From positions 17,234,693-17,298,692 of the forward strand of contig NC_060235.2 of assembly GCF_021155775.2 (NCBI RefSeq): a stretch of DNA of 64,000 nt, written 5' to 3'. Every line of letters starts with the position of its first letter. Positions within the stretch are counted from its first letter, which is position 1. Below the pieces are notes generated by a model. That model ran no database searches. It was given only the letters and a program-made list of their open reading frames with translations, and had not been told where the DNA came from. Made by a program: the position numbers and the translations under genes. Shown here piece by piece: positions 1 through 12,638 of this stretch. The stretch comes from Neodiprion pinetum. Its lineage: Eukaryota > Arthropoda > Insecta > Hymenoptera > Diprionidae.

Positions 1-659
1 TCGTTCGCCGAATATAATTGTTGTTTTTCTTATTCGTTGTATTCAATGTCGATTTTATTTGCCTTCGTATCAATATGAATATTTATTTATATATTTATAT
101 TCGTATGTTCTATTATTATACATGTTACAGGTACCATATAATATTGGATTGAATTGGTTTATTACATTAATGTATTATCGAATTCTGCTGACATACCTTT
201 ACGATTCCGCGCGAATTGTTGGTATACCTTATATATTTAATTCATAATATTATACTTCCGAAAGGGTAGGTATTTATGTAACTTAGCACGGGTTATTGAC
301 GTTAAATTCGTTATTGTCTTGTAGGATTTTCACGTAACGGGGATATGAATAATCGTAATGATCGTAATAATGAAATAATTCGATTACCGTACGATCGGTA
401 CAACGGTAACTTATACTCGGTCAATGCATTCTATTACGACACAAATTTACTTCGCATGATCGGTGTATAATCCAATCCTCGGTACAAGTTAACTTCTCTT
501 TCCTCTTCTCTATTTCTCTCTTTTGCTTTCTCTTTCTATCCGTCTATACGGAAATTTCTTTTCTCCCCTACAGGTTTATACTCTACAGGCTTTATTATTG
601 TGGTAATTGTATATTATTGTAGTGTATAACTTAGCATCGTTTTCATGTAATGTAATATT
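1..659. other. AT-rich non-coding DNA
   Basis: I see no gene here. The stretch is AT-rich with stop codons in all frames and a short pyrimidine-rich tract near 500-545. It ends at the left edge of a foldback element. It could be intergenic, or an intron of an E74 isoform that starts upstream of the window; the sequence does not decide. Confidence 0.5.
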
Positions 660-1324
660 TATGGAGCATTCCACGCCAACTCGACCTGCGTTAGAACCCG
701 ACCGTCTCGAAATCATTCCAGATTTTTTTCTAACATTCTACTCAGTGATAAACGCGTACTGATTTTTATTTAGATTTTTTCATCAAACCGTTTATTGTTG
801 ATAAATTTTTGCACTTAAATCCAGTGGATGACGTAAAACGGGCCCCTGTTTTCAAAAATGTCCTAGTATTTTTTTTTTTTTTTTACTCAATTCGGAATTT
901 AAAAATTTTGAAAGTCAAAATTAATACCGGATCAAATCTTAAGCGTCGAATAAGGATCAATTTACTTGTAAATGTTCGGTTTCACCAGATTCATCAAGTA
1001 TTTACGGAGTGCGGCAGATTTAATAATTTCATCATAATATTCGATATTTGTTGGGTGCGTAGAAATAGAGCACGGACTGGAGGCAGTTTTATGTCATCCG
1101 TTGGATTTTTTTTTTTTTTTTGTTTTAGAATTTTTTCAGATTTAAAGAACGGGCTTTCTCAATCAACTTCAAAAATTTATAAAACATGAAGAAGGCTTGA
1201 TAAAGAAATCTCATACAAAATTAGGACCAGTTTTTTACCGAGTAAAATGTTAGAAAAACACCTGAAATGATTTCGAGACGATCGGGGTCCAAACACCGGT
1301 CGAGTTGGCGTGGAATGCCCCATA
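660..1324. mobile_element. foldback MITE-like element, family A
   Basis: The two ends are inverted copies. The left end reads TATGGAGCATTCCACGCCAA and continues into CTCGACC; the reverse complement of the right end reads TATGGGGCATTCCACGCCAA and continues the same way. The similarity carries on inwards: CGTCTCGAAATCATT at about 706 is matched inverted near 1,268, and AAATCCAGTGGATGAC at about 818 is matched inverted near 1,092-1,108. Each arm is therefore roughly 200-250 bp. The open frame inside (809-1,189) resembles no protein I know and contains homopolymer runs, so I treat it as chance. Target-site duplication is unclear. A diverged copy of the right end appears near 33,630-33,665. Confidence 0.75.
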
Positions 1325-2601
1325 TACCATACTTACAATGTTGCAGTATGCATTGTGCAATAACGCTACCGTAGCGACGATAAAAATTTTCCGTTGATTA
1401 TTATTAGTCATCATTATCTGAATATCACGTGTCCCTCACTTGGGTAAATAACGCCGGTATTTCCTTACAAACCGGCAACGATATGCATTCTAATCATCCA
1501 TTATAGAACGGAGATGGTTATTTTTTTTTTTTTTTTTTGTCTTTTGTTTTTAGAGAATGAAATTTATTTAAAACAGGAAATTGAATTGTAAGTATAATAA
1601 CCGTACACATGTGATTGATTTTTACGCTAGAAATCCGTAACGCTTACACGCGTTTATTTATGCCTATTCATATACGTATGCAGGGATATATATATTTATT
1701 ACATTGATAAATTATGCCGTGCAGAAACAATGTGTAACGCGTTGCACATGCGTTATATTTTACATATCCACGTGTGTGCGCGCGCGTGCTTGTATGTATA
1801 CATACGTATACATATATATGTATTGGCAATTTATATATATATATATATTCTCGTGTAACTCGCGAGGGGCGTGGGAGGGGGGAGAGAAAAAGAGAGAGAA
1901 GAGAACTAGGAGGAGGAAAATCCAGGTCGTGCCTTGACACACATATTTGTGCATGGCAGCCCCGATCGTCGTTTCAGCGAGTAGTCGTCGGTGCACCTAT
2001 CATCTTTACATCGTACCGCACGGTGCATACAGTGCACTGTCAGCCTGCGCTTGGATTCTCGTTGCAAACGATCGGCACCGCGCCGTTTCGCAAGTTCGAG
2101 ATTCTCCACCGGGTTGTAATTTCGCTCTACGCCGTATAAGGCTGATTTTCTAACTTTCTCATCTCCCTCCTCGTCCGCAGTATTTTCCAAACGCACTTTA
2201 GTCGTCACGACACTCGGCAGTAACGAAATGAAGAATGAGACCAAAATAAAAAAAAAAAAATGGAAATAATCGAAAACCTGTTCGAAAAACAGATCATACG
2301 TGTCGGCCGATCCTCGTTCAATATCGTATGTAATAATGTGTATGCCTAACGTTGTTATTATTGTTATTATACACGACGGCTCGTACAGTATTTACGTATC
2401 CGTTTCACCTGATCGCCGATTAACGATCACATACGCATCAATCTTTTATTAAAGGTAATCATAGACTTTGCAACTCGTTGATTGTTTTACACTTTTCATT
2501 GTATTACGATACCTGTGCGCGTGTATGTATACACGCACATGCGTAGCCAGAGAAGAAAGTTCTTTGCGTTTCAAAGCGCGGCTTTCCATCAGGTTTGTGC
2601 A

Positions 2602-2637
<36 letters not shown>

Positions 2638-3149
2638 CGATGCCATTTATCCGACATCCGTAGGTATGGACATATTGTCATGTACGTAGTCTGAGGAACT
2701 AAGAATATGATATGAGAAATTGTGTACGTGTGTAGGTCTTGGGTTGTGTAATATATAGGCGTTTTAGGCCGACTCGTTAATAATGACGTCACATTGTCCG
2801 CCATACATGTACACAGACGTTTATATATATTCACAGCTTGGCCTCTTATATATTACCTCATAACAGCGATTTTATTGCATCATCTTATACATACGTTGAA
2901 TATATTATTAAAAAACCAATCAGTTGTATACGATGCGTTACAATGTATGTGTATAATAAAAGAGGTGAATCTGGAATTAGAAGTCGACGAAACGAGATGA
3001 ATTAACAATTTTAGAAAAATCCGCTAAAGAGAAAAGAAAATAGAAAAAAAAAAAAATGAAAAAAATAAAAATACGACAATGAAGCGGGAAATCAGGAAAA
3101 TTGAAATCGGCGTAGGTATGTGAAAAATTAATAGAAATATTCGGTACCA
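1325..3149. other. non-coding, microsatellite-rich
   Basis: No gene is supported. The stretch holds short TA, CA/TG and A/T homopolymer tracts, including a T run near 1,520-1,538, a TA run near 1,833-1,849 and TG/TA tracts near 2,603-2,634. A moderately GC-rich patch lies at 1,860-2,220. The overlapping open frames on both strands over 1,668-2,244 have no recognisable motifs. Confidence 0.5.
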
Positions 3150-3560
3150 AAGTGCGCGCGACGCGTGTGTTAATTGGGGCAGGGGGTTGACTTTCGTTTC
3201 ACTTGTTAAACGGAGAAAAGATCGTATACGGCTAACGTACGTGTCCGTCTAAGCAGCCGTCGAATAATTTGTAAAGTGGGGATTGCGGCGTGTTTTCTTT
3301 TCCCCTTTTCTTTGCGGTTTTACCGCGAGTTTATCTTCGCGCCGATGCACCGGCAGACTGCACCCACTGGCTGAAAACCGGCACGCCGCCGCGTTCTATC
3401 TAGGCCATGGCTAGCCGTATTACGTCCACACAGAGACTTGTAACGTAGAACGCACGTGCACCGGAGATCGGCGCGAAGGCGTCTCTGTGCTATTTACACT
3501 TTCTCGAATCGCGCTTATCCGCAACGCCGATGCCTCAACGATCGTCATCTACCGAACGTC
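3150..3560. promoter_or_regulatory. GC-rich, CpG-bearing island, possible upstream promoter
   Basis: The base composition shifts abruptly from AT-rich flanks to a CpG-containing stretch with no simple repeats (for example around 3,330-3,500). In insect genomes such islands upstream of developmental genes are often promoters or enhancers. It lies about 9 kb upstream of the first E74 coding exon seen here, so it could serve another E74 isoform. No convincing TATA/Inr pair was identified. An open frame at 3,530-3,727 is unrecognised and not called. Confidence 0.25.
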
Positions 3561-5760
3561 GCACGGTACAAGTCCGTTCGGTGAGGTGGAAACGGTGCGG
3601 AAATATATGCCACCCGACCAAGGTTCGAAAGTGGGAGGATAACCATTCGAGGAGATTAACGGTGTTCATCTTTTCTAACAGTGAAAAATATCAAATTTAT
3701 TCGCTACTGGTCAAGAAAAGATACTAACGGAAGATAAAATTTTATCAACGATATTGTTATTAGCGTTTAAAAAGCCAACCTGCAATTACGCGATAAAATA
3801 TATACTCCATCGTTATCGTGGATCCGATTTTTTAGACTTGAAGACAATTCATTCGCAAATAAAATGATCGGCTACAAGATCATTGAAATTCTGCGAACGA
3901 TAGGATTTTTTTTATCACAGAAATAATTCGGTGATGGGATCTCTTCAAAATCATGAATAATCGTGTTATTGATAATTGAAATTTATCACCTTTTAATTTT
4001 GCTTTAGTGTCGATGGAATTTTGTTTCAATTAAATTTAATTTTGGTTGCACTTTCAAACCTCTGTTCTATCGTATTTCCGCCTGCACAGCTCTTTGACTT
4101 GACTGTACGTTTGATGAATTTTTTAATATTAGAACAAAGCCAATAACACTTGTCAATTTAGTTGCTTACTTATCGTAGAAAACTGATTTCAAAATTATTT
4201 CACTGCCACAAAATCTGCAATTCTTTCAATTCTCATCAAGATTGTGCGTGCATAAATCACGATGCGTAACCTCGCAATTAGTCTTCGGTTTGGAAATTAA
4301 ATATATCTTCGTACCATTCGGTATTAAAATGTTTTTCGATGAAATTTAGAATCCCATTACGAAACACTCAGTTTGAACCTTGTTCTTTTTTTTTTTCTCC
4401 ATAGCCATTTTCCAACAATGAAAGAAAATGCGCGTTATGTGAAACCGAGAGTAGTTCATCGGTTAGATCCTGTGATAAAATTACACGTTCGATACTTTTT
4501 CTCCCCAGTATTTAATCGTTGACACGGTCGTGTAAATAAAAGTAAGACAAATGAAAAATTCGTCTTCGAAATGGGGGAAAGCCCCGTATATACATGTTTC
4601 GTCGTACACCACGTGTACAACGTATCTACCGCATTCCCTGCGCAATTATATCGGCTCACAATCAGCTCGCTTTTCTGCACCAACTCTGCGTCCATCGTAA
4701 GCACGCACGCCGGTGTTAACGAGTGACGTCACGCGACCCCTTAATCATCATCATCGTCACACGCCGTCCAATAACGCGCGCTAAAGTTAGCCTAGGTTGG
4801 ATCCGTGATTACGATACAATATATGCATACATGGTATCTGTACAGTGCATACATACACGTATGTACACCACCTTGTATGCCACCCTTGAGGTGAGGATGA
4901 TGTCTTGTGACGGAACGTTGTTGCGAGCACAGATTCCTATACCGGCATTTTGCCGACACTTAGCCAAGACAAATACCTTTTTTTAGAATTTTTAAGGACA
5001 GGGGATGTCTCCGCTCTGGTGGCCGATTTCATTGAAATCTTGCTCTACGAATATTGGTCCGAAACTCTTCTTGTTATGTCTAACCAATTAACTTCGGGTG
5101 AAGAAAAAAATAAATAAATAAAAAGTAAACGGTGCGAAGTCCGAATGCCACAAATCAGTGCAGTTGTACCAATTCATTTGTAATAACAAACCTCCGACTG
5201 CATATCAAAGCTATATGTATGTATATACAACATATACATATATCTAACATATACGACACTCGATACCGATATACGTCCAGTAGTTTATTCTGTACCATAT
5301 AGCAGTTATAACTAGGTACATATATACATTATACACAGGGAAACGCCGATCAGCAACTTACGTATGTATGAGATACATAGGTATACAGGCATACATATAT
5401 GTGTAAGTATACAGTTGCATAGTGGCCGGCGTCCGAGACGCCTGCTGCGGCTGCTGCTGCAACGCCGGCGGGAAAGAAGAAGGAAGAGTGGTGGCTAACG
5501 AAGAGGGGGGCGGGGGGGGGGGGGGGGGGGCAAAAGCCGGTGCAGCGAACTCTCCAAGGACTGCCCCCCGCCGCACCCGCGCGACTCGGACTCTGACTTC
5601 CCCCTTTATATAGTTTCAAACCCGACTAAACGACGAACCAAGAACGAGAACGAAACGACGACGACGACTGCATATGGATTTGGTAGATTGCACTTCACGG
5701 ATCTCACTGTATTTATTATTATACATACATATATGTGTACATATATTTGTTGTATATATA
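3561..5760. other. non-coding with G-run and CTG-like patch
   Basis: No gene is supported. There are TA/CA-rich tracts at 5,210-5,410, a short GCTGCTGCTGC-like patch near 5,447-5,462 and an uninterrupted G-rich run at about 5,507-5,530. The proline- or glycine-rich open frames over this area (5,350-5,619, both strands) follow from the low-complexity composition. Confidence 0.45.
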
Positions 5761-6923
5761 TTAGACTGTTCAAAATAAATCGATAATTTTTTTTTTTTGC
5801 CTTACACAATCTTAAACTATACTTGGACATCAAAAAATAATCCTCGCGAAAGGAGGGGCCGGTCCTTCAAGATTTAGAGGTGTCTCATGGGACCTTTGTC
5901 TTTTTTATTTCGTTAATAGGTAAATAATTAATTTGCATGGATGGAACAAACGTTTTTCTTGTCCTAAAATGATGAATATATTCTAAACCTATGTATAAGT
6001 ACTGAATATACTAGAAAAAACGATCTTGATGATCGCAGCAACCATTATCGGTCAATATATACGTCGATAAATGCAAAAAACAAAAAAAAGTACAAGAATC
6101 TCCGTAAAAATGAATTTTTTATTATCGTCAATAATCCGCAATGAATACATTCATGGATACGCTGTTACGATAATCATTTTCGGCTACAAAAAACTTGCAT
6201 GAAATTGACATAAGTCATTTCATCAATCAAAAATCGAGGCGCCTATTTCAACAATGTGAATTTCCCCGTGATTTCCTGGATGAGCCTCTCATACAATGGG
6301 AATCTACCGAAAGCTTTCAAACGTGCTTAATGGTTTTCTCACAAATGAAAGTAGTAAATGATTCAGCTGAACGTGGAGTAGCCCTTGTCAAGGAATATAA
6401 TAATTTGTTAACTAAAAATGAGGAACAAAAACAATATTTGTTCGAAATAGTTCAAGACCATAGAAAAAAATACCCCAATTGCAATAAGTCAAGTTTTTTG
6501 CAGCCGAAAATGATTATCGTAACAGCGTATCAATGAATGTATTCATTGAAGATTATTGACGATAATAAAAAATACATTTTTACGGAGATTCTTGTATTTT
6601 TTTTTTGTTTTTTGCATTTATCGACGTATATATCGACCGATAATGGTTGCTGCGATCATCAAGATGGTTTTTTCTAGTATATTCAGTATTACATAAGTTT
6701 GGAATATATTCATCATTTTAGGACAAAAAAAATGTTTGTTCCATCCGTGCAAATTAATTATTTACGTATTAACGAAATAAAAAAAGACAAAAGAGACACC
6801 TCTAAATCTTGAAGGACCGGCCTCTCCTTTCGCGAGGATTATTTTTTGATGTCCAAGTATAGTTTAAGATTGTGTAAAGCAAAAAAAAAAAAAAAATTAT
6901 CGATTTATTTTGAAACAGTCTAA
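5761..6923. mobile_element. large hairpin transposon remnant with coding loop, family B
   Basis: The ends are TTAGACTGTTcAAAATAAATCGATAAT on the left and its inverse on the right, ending ...CAGTCTAA at 6,923. The two arms stay nearly identical over about 435 bp each (5,761-6,198 and 6,492-6,923). They share the segments around CCTCGCGAAAGGAG, AGATTTAGAGGTGTCTC, ATCATTTTCGGCT and AATCTCCGTAAAAATG. The loop between them is about 290 bp and is open across its whole length on the + strand. A TA dinucleotide flanks both ends, compatible with a TA target site, but the flanks are themselves TA repeats. The structure looks like an inverted duplication of one end of a larger transposon. Confidence 0.85.
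6195..6536 (+). pseudogene. transposon-derived protein fragment, C-terminal piece
   Basis: An open frame of 113 codons fills the loop of the hairpin element and runs into its right arm before stopping. It contains the stretch VNDSAERGVALVKEYNNLLT followed by KNEEQKQYL and DHRKKYPNCNKS. From memory this resembles the C-terminal end of a multicopy, uncharacterised arthropod/cnidarian protein family that I believe is transposon-associated; that recollection is not verified. The nominal start codon is in the last bases of the left arm, so an intact N-terminus is missing and the fragment is probably not a functional gene. There is no sign of a catalytic DDE/D region in the visible piece. It was most likely captured when one end of an autonomous element was inverted and duplicated. 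Confidence 0.55.
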
Positions 6924-9900
6924 TATATATATGTGCCTATAATGTTTATGCATGCATATGAAATAATGAAAAACGCATCCTGCGTCCGGTGTTACTATTA
7001 ATACTACTATTATTATACTTGCGTACTGGATTCCCTACATGTCGGATTTGTTTGTTATTTCTCATTTGATTCCATTATTTTACCGCTCGGATAATTTATA
7101 ATCGTACACAAACGTCGGAGGAGATTTTAAATTTGAGAAAAAATGAAAAGAATTGTACACGGAGTAGAGTAAGAATATTGCATATTATTAATTAGAAATT
7201 TCTCGTAACGCGCATGGTTATTATAAGTGTAGATATTTTATATGGTGCGATGTCTCTAACACAGGTGTAATAAACACACGACACGTATGTAGTGTAACTT
7301 GATAGTTTTATATCGTAAACCGTGGTGCAGGTATAATAAACGTGAGGATAATAAAAACGAACGATTGCTCATCATCGTCGTGTATGTTGTAACGATAAAT
7401 AAATATAAATATATTCGTGTATTTATCTACGACGCAAAGATTGTTATAATTATTTTGAAATATCGAAATCGGTATAGGCGTACGATGTATCTTTGTATCT
7501 ACATATTATAGGCTTAATCTTCCGGTTTTTTCAATTATTACATCCGAAACACAGCGCAGTGCTTCCGTTCACGTAAATATTAGAAATACAATGATCGTCG
7601 ATAATCGATCGTTGTATGATTATATCGATTTTGTGCATAGTGTAAGGAAAGGACGTGATTATATAAGTATAGAAAAGAAGAAAAACCTAGTGTAACCACT
7701 GGGAAAATTATAAATAATAGTATAAAGTATACCTAATAATTCTTCGCAAATTTCCTCTCACGTGGCCTTGTTCGTCACTTATTATTATACTTGTAACATT
7801 CTATGCAAATATTCGCGTGACAGATAAATATTTCCGCCTTGGCACGGTTATGGTGTACAACTTACTGTACATACTTACGCATAACAAGTATACGGTCTAC
7901 ACGTGCGCGAATATCAGTTACTGTTGTTATAAACAGCAATAATAACAACAATAATAATATATAAATATTTACAGAAGCTTAATTACCACCACCGCAACAA
8001 CAGGAATGATAACAACACTAAGTTATAAACGTAGTAATTACCAAATTGTTAGTTTTTGCGCACATGCCGCAAATCCTATTTTCTATCCTACTACCTCCTG
8101 TCAAAATCTACAAAGTAGTAGTCAAGTCGTTGTATATGAAATTTTCTTCGATACTCGCTGGATAACCACCTTGCACAGCCGCCATGGACTGACGCGCTCT
8201 CTTTGTTATTACCATAGGCCAAGAAAGAAATAATATGAATGTATATGATATAATTTTAGAAGAAAAGGGAAGGGGAGAGAAAGATCAGAGAAACCACGTT
8301 GTTGTTCGTCTGAGGAAAAGTTTTAAGCGTTAGTCGCGGCCTGAATCGTCGGCTAATGTATCCGAGATGGTTGCAATAACAATAATAATAACAACAACAA
8401 CAACAATAATAATGATACTAAAACGAGACCTATTTTTAGAGGATTTTGAGTGCGCGGAGTTTTGGGATTATATTTATGAATTATCGCATTGTAGCTATGC
8501 GGCAACATGTCGCGTAACCGAATCGTATTTGTCGTCCGATCGAATAATTCTTGTTGCGGTATGCGGTAAACTGATAAAACTCCCGGCGGAGAGAGAAATT
8601 GGAGAGACGGAGAGAGCGACAAGCCTGCAGATACGCACGTTACGCCTAGAATTGCAGTGACTGCGTCTTTTCCTTCGCCTCTCTCAGTCATGCCGCTGCA
8701 CTTTCTTCCTCGTTCCATATAACCACTGCCCGTGGTGTACGACACTGTACACAACTCTTTGTAAACGCATGTTCGTACGTGAGTAAGAATACGCGAAATT
8801 GTAGAAATGGCTGCAATTTTACCCGCGACATTTATAAACATTTCTTATGTATATATCAGGTTCAAATTTTGCGATTTTCTCCAATTTTTGTTCATTATTT
8901 TTCACCGTTTCTTCCTCTGCTTGTTTCGTTCTTTCCAACAGAGTTTATAATCGGTGTAATATGTACGAATCGTTGATGTATAAAAGTTTCCTTTCACATG
9001 CAGGATATGATCTATTGTTTTGGTGTTTCTGTAATATAGGATATAAATTGTACGTGTATTATTGTTTAATTGACGATGGGATTTCTGTAACGTTTTTGTA
9101 CACTCATAACTTATTATACTTGACGCTTATACGTGACTGTGGCGACTGAAGACATCATCTTACGTTTGTACCCCGCGTGTTTCCAGGTTCTGATAAGAAA
9201 TACCAGGTTTTCTATCTCCATGCGGTATATACGTGTACGTGTGTATATATATATATATATTTCGTAAGATTTGCGATTCTCGCAGACGATGAAGTCGTCT
9301 GGTAAACGAGGTGAAACAAACCGCGCGTGGCTCATATTGTATTTATTATATGTATGCCTCTACATATAATAAATACATATGTATAGATATTATACGAAAC
9401 TGGAAAAAAGCAAAACATTTAGACAAACATACGCGTAATTATATGTATAATATATATTTGTAAATGTGGGTAGAAATGAATATAGAAGAAGACGGTGGTG
9501 TGTCGATTAACTTTTAATCAACTTTTTTTCTGCGAGTTGTTGAAAACTAATTTTTCAGTGACAAAACAGCCGGGAAATTCCCCTCTATGGATTTTTCGCC
9601 ACGGTTCGTTTCGCGTACAAGGTACACGTATTACTATTACGCACATATTAGTGCATCATCATAGTATCAAAGACCGCCGATTTTGCGATAAGATTGTAAA
9701 AATTTCGCGCGTGCAGTTATACGCGAGTCGAGCTCCGATTTTTTTGCACGTTATAAAGTTGTTGCTCCACAACCGGATTCCGTGAGCTTGAAATTATCGA
9801 TCCGTGTAATGGCGAGCCGAAAGCCTTTAAAGCTGTATAGACGGTGCTTTGTAGACGTATAGGTATATGGAACTTGTACTTTATGTGTGCATTATCATGT

Positions 9901-10799
9901 TGACCCCCCCCCCCCCCCTCCCTCTCCAAATAAAAAGAAAAAACTAGTCGCGGTGAACCAAGTCTTTCAAAAGTATACCTACACGAAGCCAATCAATCAC
10001 ATGGTTACATCTAGCAAAAAAGATCATCGCGTATGAAAAAAAAAAATTGTTAAAACACCAGGTTTTAACGCTATACGTAAACACATGATTATAACAAACA
10101 ATAGGCGGTATTATGTTGTTTTGAAATAATTGTGTTTTTTAAAAATTCGCCCTGCTTGCCCGATTATCATAAGCATACGGAGGTCGTTTTATTAGCAAAG
10201 AAATTCACTGCAAATCGTTGTAAGTTGATAGATTTTGGATAAGAATAATGACTGAATGTTGCCGAATCGTAAGTTTGTCGATCGTAAATTGCGCAGCGAT
10301 CGTACAAAAGAAATGAAAATTTTGAACAAAACGAACCGTGTATTGGATTCAATTACATATCGGGTGATTTTTGGTGATAAAAAAAAAAAAAAATAAAAAA
10401 TAAAAATAAACGAAAAAGAAAAACAAAAATCAGTCGAACAATGTAATTTCTCTTGGCGCGTGATAACAACGGGGTGTTTGTATCTAAAATTCAACGTTTT
10501 CAACTCATGTTCTCGGTAAGAGCTAGTGTTTGTGGGTATATTATAATACAAGGGTGAAACTCGGTGTGTTTTCAAAGAAACCAACGTGTCGTTTCGCGTT
10601 TCGTTATGAATTTCGGCCGGACTGTACAAAAGCCGGAAATATCCTTCGGCCGATCCGCCGTAACCTAGTTTTATTTCGGTTATCGTAATCGGCGTAATCC
10701 TGATACGGATCTCGGTATGCTCGATATCAAACATACATCGGCGGGCATCGAAACAACGACGAGATAGCAAACCGCACACCGCAATCCATCATATCATAG
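6924..10799. other. non-coding upstream DNA with microsatellites
   Basis: No gene is supported. The region is AT-rich and includes an (AAC/AAT)n patch near 8,365-8,412, TA runs near 9,246-9,262, a C run at about 9,904-9,918 and an A run near 10,379-10,393. Open frames up to 195 codons (10,192-10,779, minus) have no motif I recognise and contain phenylalanine runs from the homopolymer. The part nearest 10,800 becomes less AT-biased as the E74 promoter zone is approached. Confidence 0.45.
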
Positions 10800-12364
10800 T
10801 CTATGCCGATAGGGGATACAAATCCGTCACGCACGCATCGCGCCTGTACACCGTGGCTGAGGGCGCGATTCGCGGCGGAAGGAGGGAGGGAAGGCGCGCG
10901 GGAGGGGGCGGGGTGGGGGGCGGGGGGTAGAGAGAGAGGAGGGAGGAGGGGCCGGTTGTCCTATCCCAATAGACGGAAAATAGCTTCCTTTCAATTGGAA
11001 CGGGCGATGTTGCGGTAGGGTAAGCATCGCTTTTCGTCTCTAGGTGCCTACTGTCTAGCCGGTCGGGCGGTGGGGGGCGCGAAGAGCGCCGGAGACGCCC
11101 GAACCGTTCGACTCTTGGTTTCGCATCGTCTATGGCGCGCGGCGCAAGCCTAGCGGGCCGAACCGACCCGGAGTCCCAGGTCGCGACTCAGTCAGTGTGC
11201 CACCGGCAACCGCTTCGCAAGGATTCAGAGATATACGCACGGAGTAGGAACGGACGGCGGAAAGAGCGAATCGCAACGCACGGTTGGACACGTTTTAATT
11301 TTTACGCGAAACAATTCTCGCTGCACTCGCGATTCTTCCTTACCTACGAAACGGAGGCCGATCGATCGATTCGAGTATAAACCCGCCCTCCCCTTGTGAT
11401 CGGTTTCTTAATCGTTGTTGCTTCGTTTCAATCTCGGTCGATCCCAGAAGCGCTCAGTTCGTTCTTACCGGTTCAATTGTACCGAGAAAGGGGAAGGAAA
11501 ATTGATAAAAACACTGTGATCTGTGTACGCGGATGTTGAGGTTAATAGAAATCACGGTCGAATCGAGATAAACGGTGGGGCGGGGGGCGGCGGCGGTGGG
11601 GTCTGGGGGGGGGGGGCGGGAGAGAAAGATATAGTTTTGTGTATGTGTTGTTGCTGTTGGTGTTGATGTTGTTGGTGGGTTTTTATGTTACCGTAATAAT
11701 ATCGCTGTTGTCGATCGAGGACGACGGATTATTGAAGGAGTTAAAAGTGAAATTGTTGAAATTATACGGCGAGAGATTATACTAGTCATCTCGTTGTTGT
11801 TGTTGTTTGTTTGTTTATTATTTGGCCGCGGTCCCGGCGAAGGCAAATACGGCGAATAACACAAACACCGAAAGTACGGAAAACGCCGCCCACGTGACGA
11901 GGAATATTTCACACCGTCGACGTACCAACGTGGAAAAATCGAGATAAACGGGTCGGAGGTGTCCACGTGCTGCTGCGACAGTCAAACAAGTGTCACATAG
12001 ATATATATCGACCAAGTTTCGATGAGATTTTTTTTGAAGAAAAACAACAATAACTACAACGACTAACCAAAACGAAAAGACAAGCGAAGTGTTGTGAGAT
12101 ATCAGTGTCACTTATACGCACAATACATTATCAACGAACCTAGAAATTTTCGTCAAGAAAAGAAGATTTTAACACTTGAAAGATCGAAAAGATACATATG
12201 CGTACATATATTAATATATGTATATAACAAGTTTCTTCTTTCGAATCGTTTCCCGATCGTCATGCGACGTTGTTTCTATCTCGTCAATCGTCCAAATGTG
12301 TGTGCGGATGTGTGTGCAGCGGGTGTGCGGTAAGGTAGATAGATAGATAGGTAGATATATACAG

Positions 12365-12395
<31 letters not shown>

Positions 12396-12638
12396 CGTAA
12401 ATAGATAGACAAAAGACAGGTACAAGTAATTGGTCCATTATAAGCGCCAGAAACGGTAAGCAAGGAAGAGGAGAGTGTTGTGACCAAGGAAGAAAATGAA
12501 TCGCGCGTTAAGCGGCGAATAGAGGGGGGAAAGAAGAAGAGAAGAGAAAAGAAACGGAGGAGGGAAAGAAAAGGAAAGGAGAGGAGATCGCGGGCGGGAG
12601 ATTATCCGGTGACTTTTTGCGAGAGAAGCATCGCCGCA
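10800..12638 (+). promoter_or_regulatory. Eip74EF: E74 promoter and 5' leader zone
   Basis: This is the most GC- and CpG-rich block before the first E74 coding exon. It contains two dense G-tract clusters (about 10,880-10,945 and 11,575-11,622) and a TATAAA at 11,376-11,381. Initiator-like TCAGTC and TCAGTT words lie at 11,188-11,193 and 11,454-11,459. The TATAAA is about 80 bp from the nearest downstream initiator, which is too far for a classical pair, so the start site is not fixed. Downstream come (TTG)n-like, GATA and TA repeats (12,336-12,390) and a purine-only tract just before the start codon. A long 5' leader with many short upstream frames would fit a translationally regulated, hormone-inducible gene, but that is inference. 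Confidence 0.5.

Noticed and set aside
809..1189. 126-codon open frame inside the first foldback element
   Set aside because: It overlaps T-homopolymers and inverted arms and shows no conserved motif; it is most simply explained as chance within a MITE.
12480..12638. Extension of the first E74 exon upstream to give an extra 53 residues
   Set aside because: The stretch has no in-frame ATG and consists mainly of a purine-rich tract coding for Arg/Lys/Glu; the ATG at 12,639 has a good context.
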